A stretch of 64,000 nt of DNA from contig CM060708.1 in assembly GCA_030686995.1 (NCBI GenBank), forward strand, positions 255,548,044-255,612,043, in the 5' to 3' direction. Below the pieces are notes generated by a model that was not told the DNA's origin, did no database searches, and saw only the letters and a program-made list of their open reading frames with translations. Each line of letters opens with the position of its first letter. Position 1 is the first letter of the stretch. The DNA is from Artemisia argyi (taxonomy: Eukaryota > Streptophyta > Magnoliopsida > Asterales > Asteraceae). A program made the translations under genes and the position numbers. Of this stretch, positions 22,801-33,280 are shown one piece after another.

Positions 22801-25613
22801 CTGCTCTCATAAAGGTTTTGAAGTCGCATAAACAAGCAATTGCTTGGAGACTCTCCGACATCAAGGGCATTGACCCTGAATTTTGTACCCACAAGATTTT
22901 GATGGAGGATGATTTCAAACCAGCAGTCCAACACCAACGAAGGGTGAATCCAAAAATTCATGAGGTCATTAAACAAGAGGTTTTAAAACTTCTTGATGCC
23001 GGATTGATTTACCCTATCTCGGACAGTCCTTGGGTTAGCCCAATACATTGTGTTCCAAAGAAGGGTGGCATTACTGTTGTCACAAACGAGGAAAATGAGT
23101 TGATTCCCACTCGTTTGGTTACGGGTTGGCGTGTCTGTATTGACTATCGCAAGTTAAATGACGCCACCCGCAAAGATCATTTTCCTCTGCCCTTTATGGA
23201 TCAGATGCTCGAGAGATTAGCGGGGAATGAGTACTATTGCTTCCTCGATGGTTTCTCGGGTTACTTTCAGATTCCCATTGATCCGCAAGATTAGGAAAAG
23301 ACCACTTTCACGTGCCCCTATGGAACTTTTGCTTATAAACGTATGCCATTTGGTTTATGTAATGCTCCGGGCACGTTTCAACGATGTATGATGTCCATAT
23401 TTTCCGACATGATCGGGAAAACTATGGAGGTCTTCATGGACGATTTTTCGGTCATTGGGGATTCGTTTCAATCATGTCTCTCCCATTTAGACAACATGCT
23501 CAAACGTTGTGAAGACACAAAGTTATGTCTAAATTGGGAGAAGAGTCACTTTATGGTCAAAGAGGGCATTGTCCTCGGCCATAAGATTTCAAAGAATGGG
23601 ATTGAGGTTGACAAAGCCAAAATTGATGTCATTGCAAAATTACCTCATCCCACTACCGTCAAAGGTATTAGGAGCTTTTTGGGTCATGCCGGTTTTTACC
23701 GTAGGTTTAATCAAGATTTTTCTAAAATCGCCCGGCCTATGACCCATCTCCTCGAAAAGGATGCTCCTTTTATCTTCTCACCTGAGTGCGTAGAAGCTTT
23801 TGAAACTTTAAAGAAAAAGCTTACTGAGGCACCTATTCTTGTTGCCCCCAATTGGGACTTGCCCTTTGAACTTATGTGTGATGCTAGTGATTATGCTATA
23901 GGGGCAGTCTTGGGGCAACGCAGGTCTAAACACTTTCAGCCTATACACTATGCAAGCAAAACGATGACTGAGGCTCAAAGTCATTACACCACCACTGAAA
24001 AAGAATTATTAGCTGTGGTGTATGCCTTTGAGAAATTCCGGTCATATTTGATCTTGACCAAAAGCATAGTGTATACGGATCACTCGGCTTTGAAGTACCT
24101 TTTTGCAAAACAAGATGCAAAGCCGAGACTACTTCGTTGGGTTCTCCTCCTGCAAGAATTTGATATCATTATTCGTGATAAAAAAGGAGTTGAGAACCTA
24201 GCTGCTGATCATCTCTCCCGTTTGGAAAACCCCCATCAAGATGTCTCCGAAAAAAGGGAAATTAATGAAACCTTCCCTCTTGAGACACTCAATGCGGTTG
24301 CCTTTCGTGGAGACTCTGTTATCCCATGGTTTGCCGATTTTGCAAATTACCTTGCGGGTAACTTCATTGCGAAAGGGATGTCGTCCCAACAAAAGAACAA
24401 GTTCTTTAAGGATGTCAAACATTATTTCTGGGACGACCCCTACCTCTTTAAAATATGTGCGGATCAAGTCATCCGGCGGTGTGTATATGGTCAAGAAGCC
24501 ACTGAAATTCTTAAGGCTTGCCATGCTGGTCCCACGGGGGGCCACCACAATCCAAATTACACCGCCAAAAAGGTGTTTGATTCCGGTTTCTTTTGGCCCT
24601 CGATTTACAAGGATGCCCAAGAATTAGTCAAATCCTGTGACGCGTGTCAACGTCACGGGAATATTTCACAAAAGAATGAAATGCCACAAAATGCAATACA
24701 AGTTTGTGAAATATTTGACGTATGGGGCATTGACTTTATGGGGGCATTTCCGTCATCTCATGGAAATAAGTACATACTCGTGGCTGTTGACTATTTGTCA
24801 AAATGGGTTGAAGCAAAAGCTTTACCCACTAGTGATGCCCGAGTTGTTGTGAAGTTTTTGAAAGCTCTTTTTGCTCGATTTGGAACTCCACGTGCTATAA
24901 TTAGTGATCGTGGTACGCATTTTTGCAATGACAAATTTGATAAAGTCATGCAAAAGTATGGTGTAACTCACCGTCTTTCTACTGCGTACCACCCTCAAAC
25001 AAGTGGACAAGTAGAAGTTTCCAATCGAGGCATAAAGAGAATATTGGAAAGAACCGTTGGTGAAAATCGTGCATCTTGGTCGGAAAAATTAGATGATGCA
25101 CTTTGGGCTTTTCGTACGGCTTACAAAACACCCATTGGGTGTACGCCTTACAAACTTGTGTACGGGAAAGCGTGCCATCTACCGATCGAGCTTGAGCATA
25201 AAGCCTATTGGGCTCTCAAGCATGCAAATTTTGACCTCAAAACTGCGGGTGATCATCGGAAAGTTCAAATCAATGAATTAAATGAACTCCGTGATCAAGC
25301 TTACGAGAACTCTTTGATCTACAAGGAAAAGACAAAGAAGATACATGACTCCAAAATCAAAAACCGCGTTTTCAACGTTGGTGATCGAGTCCTTCTTTTC
25401 AACTCTAGACTCAAAATCTTCTCGGGAAAGCTCAAAACCCGATGGACTGGTCCATTCACTATCGTTAAGGTTTATCCTTATGGCACCGTCTAGTTATCTC
25501 AAAATGACGGCCCTAATTTCAAAGTGAATGGACATCATTTAAAGCACTACTTTGGAGAGGACATACCATCCATGGTTGTCCCGGATCTCCAAACTTTCCC
25601 CAAGGACAATTAA
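19875..25613 (+). pseudogene. Athila-type gag-pol polyprotein with two nonsense codons
   Basis: One continuous frame from the ATG at 19875 to TAA at 25611-25613, interrupted only by TAG at 23292-23294 and TAG at 25491-25493. Gag: core around residues 100-210 with HATAWFDRLP; a shortened zinc knuckle CETCGGPHAYSEC at about 285-297; an N/Q-rich linker to about 470. Protease: active-site-like DLGAS at about 706 and LILGRGLL. Reverse transcriptase: VCIDYRKLNDATRKDHFPLP near 1086, then the first stop just after IPIDPQD; catalytic FMDD at about 1187-1190 downstream. RNase [15 protein letters not shown] and TDHSALKYL. Integrase: HHCC zinc region near 24520-24660 and D,D,E core ([22 protein letters not shown]). 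The second stop falls in the C-terminal tail after [11 protein letters not shown]. Codons just outside suggest each stop replaced a single sense codon. Full-length product is not expected. Confidence 0.93.
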
Positions 25614-26457
25614 ATTCGGGGACCGAGTCAAGCTAGCGACTCGGTGAACAAAAATTAGCAACATATACGGGTTTTCACCCGTATCTCTGATTTCTTTCTA
25701 CTTTCTACCACCCTAGTGTGGGGGAATGGCCAACCCCCCGCTATTTGAAATGTATATATCTTTAAAAAGAAAAAAAATGTGATTGTATGTACAGATAAAT
25801 AAAGTGAAAAATACAAAACAAAATTCCACAGTTAGCTTCGAATATTATCTTTTTACGTTCATAGATTCGGCATAATAGCCGGAACTTTGAATATTGAGGA
25901 CAATATTCATTTCTAAGTGTGGGGGGGAAATTCTAGCGAATTTTATCGCAAAATACTTTCAAGTACCCCCATTTTGGCCCAAATTTTTCAAAAAATTTTC
26001 ACTTTATTTCAAAATTTTTGTGGTAATCAGTCCGCCGTGTCTAAACGACAAAAGGGATTGGCTAATCCAGGAGCAAACGGCACTTGGTAAAGATATCTCA
26101 AATCCGTTTATGGCTTGCAATTTGCCCAAAATTGTATGGTTCCTCAACTCCCCAAAAACAAATGAGTTGGCTAGCCCGCAAGATTATGGCTTGTGGTAAA
26201 GGCCGTGGAAAGACCATAATTGGTAATCAGCTCACCAAGATGTTGACTATTCCATCAAGAGTTGGCTAGTCCAGAAGCAAACGGCTTTTGGTAAATACTA
26301 ATCAAATCCGTTGACAGCTGGTGGTTTGCTCAAAATCACACGGTTATCAGGTGTGCCACAGTTCTTACACCTGGCTACTCCAGAAGTGATGGCTTTTGGT
26401 AAAGAGTTTAAAATCCATTAAGTTTTTCTCAAAAGATTGCTAGGGACTAGCAATAGT
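25614..26457 (+). other. 3' non-coding region of the Athila-type element
   Basis: No envelope-like frame is seen. A first purine-rich tract (AAGTGTGGGGGGGAAA) lies at about 25915-25930. Four imperfect copies of a GGCTA.TCCAGAAG...GGCTTTTGGTAAA unit begin at about 26058, 26169, 26264 and 26373, about 100 bp apart. Confidence 0.7.
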
Positions 26458-26471
26458 TTAGTGTGGGGGAT
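26458..26471 (+). other. Polypurine tract of the Athila-type element
   Basis: TTAGTGTGGGGGATT lies directly before the 3' LTR start (TGATGAG at 26472) and is the expected plus-strand primer. The same GTGTGGGGG motif occurs earlier near 25917 and 25712. Confidence 0.85.
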
Positions 26472-29400
26472 TGATGAGTGTGTAAATACTCATCATTTTT
26501 ATCGTATCTGAACTGCCAAAACATCCAAAAACACCCAAATACACATCAAAATACACAAATTATCCCAAAAGTGTGTTTTATATGTTTTAGATGCAAAATG
26601 TTTAAAAACAAATGAAAAACGAACAAAGTTTGCACAATTGGCAGTTTCAGTCCCTCAAGTTTCAAATATTGACAAAACTAGTCCCTGGAAGTTTAAAACA
26701 AAAGAAAAGTCAACCCAAGGCATGGAAAAGTCAAAAATTATGAAAAAAATGATCCTTGGGTAAAAAGTTTGAGAAAATTACACAATTGGTCCCTCAAAAT
26801 CCAAAATTGGCATAAAAGGTCCCTAGCGTTTCAGTAATTGACAGATTTGGTCCCTGGTGGGGTATTTTTGAAAGGAAAATCATTTTTTGCCCTTGGAAAA
26901 TCAAAATGTGTCTAAAATAGTCCTTGGGTGAAATTTTGAGGAAATTACATGTTCGGTCCCTTAAGTTTGGTAAATTAACGTAAATGGTCCCCGAGAATTT
27001 TGAAAAGTACAAAATGGCAAAATGGGTTTTGGATATCTAAAACTAGGCAAGATTGGTCCTTATAATAAATTTTGGGAATTACCATTTCAGCCTCACTTTT
27101 CATAAAATTTCAAAAATGGTCCTTGTGAATTTAAGTTATAAACCAAACGGACCTATTCATATTATTACCTAAACAACCCACCCTATCCTAATCCACCAAA
27201 ACCAACCCACCATACAAACCACTACCCAAGCCCACTCCCCCATTCCAGCCCACTCCACAACAAACACAAACCCGTATAATACTAATCCCCCCTCAGTTTG
27301 ACTTCGGTCAAACTCACCCCAACTCCACCTCAGCCTACTACCCCTGCTACTACCCTGCAACATAATCATCACAAACCCACTCTCACCCTCTGCAACACTC
27401 TTCCCTCCCCCTTGCACACCAAACAACAAGAAAACTCCAAAACACCACCCTTGGCTTCAATAATTTGAGGAAAAATCCAAATGGATTTTGGCGCCAAATT
27501 GCTCAACGACCAAGATTAAAAGTTTGTGATCCAATAGTTCAAGTTAGTGCTGGGAAGAGTCCAAATGAAGCTCAAAAACCCTAATTGGAGTGTATAAAGA
27601 GAGAAGGGATGCATTGGAACCAGGAGATTTTTTTTCAGTTTTAATATTTAGTTTTTTTTTATTTCAAGCATTGTAATTTTAAAATTCTCAATCAAAGAAC
27701 TCAGTTGTAATGTGTTTCTCTTATAATTAATTCAAGTTGTTTTTTCATAAATTCAAGCTTTTGTTAGTTTAAGTCTGTTTACTAAGAAAATAAAAAAAAT
27801 AAAATAAAAATAACATATAAATAAAAATAAAAAATCAGTGTTGATGACAAAAGAAGCAAAGGAGCATTAGTGATGTTGGATTTTTCTGGGTTGTAGTACC
27901 TCAGGGAGGTGTTAGGTAGTCCAATTGTTCCTTGGTTATGGTTCTGTGCACAAAAATGACTTTGTAAGCCAAACTCTCCAACTTTGCATTTCTATTAAAT
28001 AAGTATTAATCTCTGTCTAGTTTGCTTCATTATGCTATTTGGTATCAATTAGTCATAATCTTGTTTAAATTGCCTTGCTTGATCATCAAATTTGCTTGAG
28101 CTCAACTTTTCAAAGTTAACTGTCTTATTAGTATAATTTGATCATTAGGTATTTGTAGTCTAAGCTTGAGTTTCTGTGGTTATATAAGTTTCTTTAATCA
28201 TAATTAATTGTTAGGAGTAAGTTGCTTAGTCTAATTTACCTATCTGCTTTGAAAATCAATAAATCTAGTGCATAAAGGGGTGTTTGGAACAGGTTTGTTC
28301 ACTGTGATCTTGCCCTTGATTTGTTGTTGTTATGGCATAAGTAGGATATTACATGTCCCATTAGGTCATAAAAACCTTAAAATCAACAAGTCCTTTGCTA
28401 AAAAGTCAAATTCCACTTTGAACCCTTGTTACTTAGCCACTGTTAGGGTCTAGGGGGTTTGATTTCATCATATCATCACACAAGTAGGTAGTATAGTTTA
28501 TTTCACTCAAATTTTAGCTTATCATTACATTTAGAATCAGTTCTAGTCATTAGAATTTCATAAAAGTCAAACTAGGGACATAATCATAAAAGTCAAAAAT
28601 TGCTTGATCTCAGATTTTCCAAAATTTCAAAGATTTGTTTTGAATTTTGTAGTGAGTTTTAGCCCATGAGCTTTTCAGAATAAGCACTCCACCACCTCAT
28701 CTCCAAGATCCCACATTGGTTTCATTTTTGTGAATTTTCCACTGGGCCCCACAACCCTCAAAAGAGGGCTGCAGGGCAACCTGCTGTTCTGCATCAGCAG
28801 ATATCACCACACCACCACCACTTTGGTGGTGGTTTGTGGCCACCACAGTGGTCCCCACACCTAGCTTTTAGGTTTTCCCAACCCCCTCCTACCAGAGCTC
28901 CCCCTTTGACCTTTAGTTTGACCTTAGGATCCCTGGGACCCACCTGGTTGAGCCTCTCATATCTGTCCCATTTTCAGTTAATTAGCAAAGGATCCAAGTG
29001 CTTATCTCATCCGTAACAGCTTATTTGTGATCAACATTTGTCATTTCTGGCTTATTGAAGTTTGTTGGGCTTAATTGTACTTATTTCCACCATTGTGGAC
29101 CCCACCAAGGCTTATTTCTTTTGAAAGTCAAATAAAGTCAACTGATTTGGTTAAGGGGGTGCTACTGCTTATTTATAAGCTGATTTCAAAAGTGTGTTTA
29201 AAAAAGTTTTCTATTTTTATTAGTAAAGTTAGTTTGTAAAAGAAAATCCAAGAAAAAACCAATTTAAAATAAGTGATAGTTTCTATTTAATTCAATTTAA
29301 TTTTAATTTTCATTTTTAGATTTTAATTAAGTATTTAGTATTTTTATATTTTTATTAATTACCTTATATAGTAAAGTAATTTTTGTAATTTTTTCAGATT

Positions 29401-30401
29401 TTTATTTTGTCATTTAGTATTTATTAGATTTAATTTTAATTTTCTTAATTATTAATTAATATTAAGTATTAAATCACCTATTTAGTTTTTATAAAGTAAA
29501 ACTTAGTTTTTATATTTTTCTTAGCTCTAATATAGTATAATAGGTTTTTAGAAAATATATTTTTAAATTCTACTGTTCATTTTCTATTTTTCTTATTTTA
29601 ATTGTTTAAATTAGACTTAAGTTAATTAAAAGGTAAATAATTAGTGGTTTAATCTTAAAACATAATTTTTAGAGTTTTTATAATTTTGTAGGATTCCAGT
29701 GATGGTTAAGTAATTTTATAAATTTTCTTATAATTTTCCAAGTTAATTTATTATTAGTATTAATTAAAAGTAGATTAATTAGTTTTATTAAGTTAAATAG
29801 TTTTCAATTTATAAAAAAACCCATAAAAAGACAAAAATATTTATTTTTAATTTTTTATACTTTCTTCGAGTTCTAATTGAGGTTTAGAAAATATTTTTGC
29901 TAATTTTTAGTTTAATTTAAATCATTTGTCATTTTTAGTTAATTTAAATTAGGTTTTAATTTAGATTTTAAATAGTTTAATTAATTAAATAATATTTAAA
30001 TAATATTTTAATCATTTTTATAATTCCATTTTCATTTTTAATTTTAAAGTTTGAAAAAGTGTCAAAAGCACCCCCTGTAGTTTGTTAAATACCAAAATCT
30101 CACTTTCTCTGTCTGTTACGTGATCTGAATTGTGAATACGTGCATATATCTGTTATCTGATTTTTGTGAATATTATATCTGTGTACCAACACCAAAATAA
30201 CAGTAGCAAAATCAATTCCATATCATCTGGGCTACTGTCCTCAGTCCCACTCACTCATAAACGATTTCTAAAGCACCATTTCAATCTCGCTGGGACTTTA
30301 ACGACCCGGGGAAACACTACACTATCACCGGAGTATTGGGACGAGGCTGTCTTTGACTTGTTGACCTTGGTCAATAATATCTGACGGTTTAGACCCAATC
30401 A
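26472..30401 (+). repeat. 3' LTR of the Athila-type element
   Basis: 3,930 bp copy of 15287-19224. It carries scattered substitutions, length changes in homopolymers, and loss of a 15 bp CATTCAAGCCCACTC-type segment relative to the 5' LTR. The target duplication ATGCG follows at 30402-30406. Confidence 0.93.
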
Positions 30402-30406
30402 ATGCG

Positions 30407-31662
30407 CAATTAACATCATTGAATGAAGTACTTAAGTTTGTGGTGCCTACCTCTTTTCTAATATCAAAAGAAGGATTAATACCATTCTTTTTATCATTTC
30501 ATTCTCTTTCTTACAATGTTCCTCAAGCAATAACATGGATTATTGAAATCTTAGCGGAGATCAAGACTACATTTCTGATATAGTTTGGGAACAATTCAAG
30601 AACATTTAAGTTGTAAAGCCTGTCTATACATTCTGAAGAACCACAATAATAATTCTTGATCATTATATATATTCCCATCAACATCGTGGGGATTCTCTTC
30701 ACATGTGAGACACCATAGATAGCGTGACAAGCATTACAACCTCCTTTATCACGCTTGGTGAGGTGGAGTTTGGGCTTGGTTCGGTCATTGTAGTAGCTAG
30801 ACCAAAGAGAAAGTGTGTATGTGTTCACTTGTGAGTGTATGTATGTTTGTATATGTTTATTCCTGATTGACAAATAATGAATTGTGAGTGATGTTTACGA
30901 GTTGTGAGTGATGATTCAGAGGTAAAATGAATATGTGAGTGATGTTTAAGTTAGGTCTTTATTTTTCATTGTCTTTAAGTTGGTTTAGGTTGGTATCGAT
31001 GTGTTGTGATATCTTTCTGGATTGTATCATTACAGGGAATAAGGTCATCCCTGGTTTGTAATGACTTTATCTTGTGAATAAAAAGTTTTTGTTTTTGGTA
31101 TTATAGTGGGATCATCGCAGTTACTTGTTGTTATTTTAAAAAGACCAATGCAGTCTATAATGTTCCTTTTAGTTGCTGAATGACTATGCAACTAACTTGG
31201 TTTCTGGTTCCTTATCAACTTTGACCTCTAAAAGTAAAAACCAAATTGGGTCATTCGATATACTTAACTTGTATGATGTTGGGTCATTTAATATAGTTAA
31301 GTATATCATGCTGTCAAACCACAAGATCTACAAATTGTGTAGAGCATTATGCACCAAATTACCATTTTGGTTGCATAATCAGCAAATTACCATTTTGGTT
31401 GCACCAAATTGGCCGTTTGCTTAATATGTATGCAACAACTTTGAGTATGCAGCAAAATAGTAGAACAATAAATTTGCATAAAGGCCATGGTAAACCCAAA
31501 TGAAAACAAATACCATTCCTAGTCAATCAAAGTCTAAAAATAAATCTCGTACAAATTATTGTCTAGAAGACAGAAACTCAGTTACATAATGCATACACTT
31601 ACTGTTAAAACACAGAAACAAATAAGCAAATAAGTTTATTGCATCATCACAATGGTGTTGTC
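30407..31662. other. Unassigned region beside the Mutator gene
   Basis: No convincing gene. The minus-strand frame at 30523-30873 (116 codons) matches nothing I know. A repeated ATTACCATTTTGGTTGCA phrase occurs at about 31360 and 31386. The 3' end of the Mutator-like element should lie somewhere in this stretch, but no terminal inverted repeat was identified. Confidence 0.35.
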
Positions 31663-31836
31663 TCACTTGGCGATCTTGGATTTTTTTTTTTTTTTTTGAT
31701 CCTCTTCTTCCTTTGACCTCCAACATTCACTGTCGATTGTGATCCCGCTGGCCTGCTGCTACATCACTTGCTTGTGTTCCAACTGGCTGGCTTGGCCCTG
31801 CTCTCACCTCTGTTGCAGAAGATCCCACTGGCTGAG
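31663..31836 (-). pseudogene. mudrA-like transposase, C-terminal tail (part 2)
   Basis: Minus strand continuation of the Mutator-type gene beyond the inserted gypsy element. It encodes PVGSSATEVRAGPSQPVGTQ and then a basic lysine-rich tail ending KSKIAK and a TGA at 31663-31665. It contains an internal stop and a 17-18 base A-run (plus-strand T) that has probably shifted frame. The flanking CTGAG duplication joins this piece to the portion that ends at 39675. Confidence 0.65.
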
Positions 31837-33280
31837 TGATACGTAGGGATTGCACCCTCACAACACGTTTTACCTCTCAAGGGATCTCGAGAAGCTTACA
31901 ACCTCAACCAGGCATTGTACCTGATCGTTGTAGTATAGTATAGTGACAAGTACCGGGAGATTGATCGTTCAATTCAGGAATAGTGTCGCTAGGATTAGAA
32001 AGCCTACTAAACTAGGTCTAGAGATGAGGAATGATTCTTTTTGTATTTTTATATTTTATAGAAAGCAAGTAAAATCTCGGGTTTTGAAAGAGTGGACAGA
32101 ATTAGTTGCTAGCCAACTAACCCAATTTACTACTAATGCAATAAAAATAAATTGACAGAAATGAAAATAAAACTAATTATACTAGTGTGGTGGAAACAAT
32201 AATGAGGAAAGTTTTGTTTACTTAGATTTCATTACTCCCTAGATATCTTTTACAGGTTGATTAGCTTGTTACAATTGCATGGATGACGGGTCATATTCCT
32301 TAATACTAGTCGTAGGGCCGTGTACAATATTCCCTAACTCTATAAGATCCTACTTCACTTCTATGTCGAGCTGTTAGAAGCTCCTAACATGGGATCATTA
32401 GAATTCTCTTATGCATTAAATACAACCAAAAATCGTAGTATACCTCCGATCATGTTTCTTAAGACGTTCAAGCAAGTTACCAATGGAAGTCTGCCAGTTT
32501 TTTTAAGCCTAACATTGAATACAATCATCCGTAACAATTATAAACAAACAATCAACCCATAATTAACATCTAGGTTTCACTACATCTAAGCAAATACAAA
32601 AAAGATCTAGCCTAGCATGTTAAAGAGAAGACAAGCGTAAGATATAATCACACAACACATAGACATATTGAATGATTTGAATGAATACTTATCATCAATT
32701 GAACATAGAAGAATCAAGGGGTTGAAACCCTTGAAAAGCTAATAAAATTCGGACTAGGGTTTTTTCCCTCAAAGTTGCACACTAATGAATGAAATTTGGA
32801 AAACTATATATTGACTTTACATCTTGACGGCGTCATGTGTTAGTCCGTGACGTCGTCAACTCACCGCCATGATAAAATCGTATTGCCTAGATCTATTTGT
32901 GACGCCGTCATGTGGAGAAATGCTCTGGGCCGTCACTAGTAATTGGACCCTGACGGCCTTGGTGGCGCCGTCAGGTCCATAAGCTTGAAAATACTCTGGG
33001 CCGTCACGCTGTAATTCCACATCCACCTCTTTTGTAACTCTTAACGCCGTCATGTGTAGAGGCTTGACGCCGTCAGGTACTGTTCCAGCAAGGAAATTTG
33101 AGACTTTGTCGTTTTCTTCACTTTTATGCTCAAAAAACGTCCAAAATGCTTCATTTTCCAGATTTCTCTCCAAAAGTACCTAAAATGACAAAAGGGACGA
33201 TTTAGGGCAATATTTGATCAAATAATCTCGAATTCGGGTTTAAATGACCCCTTAAAAGCGGTACACTTTTCGCCTCATCA
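31837..33280 (-). repeat. 3' LTR of the gag-protease gypsy
   Basis: Matches 38232-39674 with scattered changes. It contains TGACGCCGTCA-type palindromes between 32825 and 33075 and a 15-base tRNA-Asp-like sequence at 31925-31939. A 105-codon minus-strand frame (32856-33173) is open in both LTRs but overlaps the palindromes and has no recognised family. Confidence 0.9.

Larger units (their letters stand above)
15287..30401 (+). mobile_element. Athila-type Ty3/gypsy retrotransposon, near-complete
   Basis: 15.1 kb element with LTRs of 3,938 and 3,930 bp, both starting TGATGAGTGTG and ending GACCCAATCA. It is flanked by the 5 bp duplication ATGCG (15282-15286 and 30402-30406). The order is primer-binding site, one long gag-pol frame (gag, protease, reverse transcriptase, RNase H, integrase), a non-coding 3' stretch, polypurine tract, LTR. 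Protein features and the tRNA-Asp-type primer site place it in the Athila group. No envelope-like frame is present. The LTRs differ only at scattered bases and small indels (one 15 bp difference near 16068/27250), so insertion is relatively young. Two in-frame TAG codons disable gag-pol. Confidence 0.93.

Noticed and set aside
25894..26269. Envelope-like gene after pol
   Set aside because: The frames are short, lack membrane segments or signal peptide, and coincide with the ~100 bp repeats.
30523..30873. 116-codon minus-strand frame next to the Athila element
   Set aside because: No recognisable domain or codon pattern; left as unassigned sequence.
31925..31975. Possible tRNA-Asp gene
   Set aside because: Only the 5' part matches; anticodon, T arm and 3' acceptor are missing, and it lies in an LTR. 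Kept as a finding, not as a gene.
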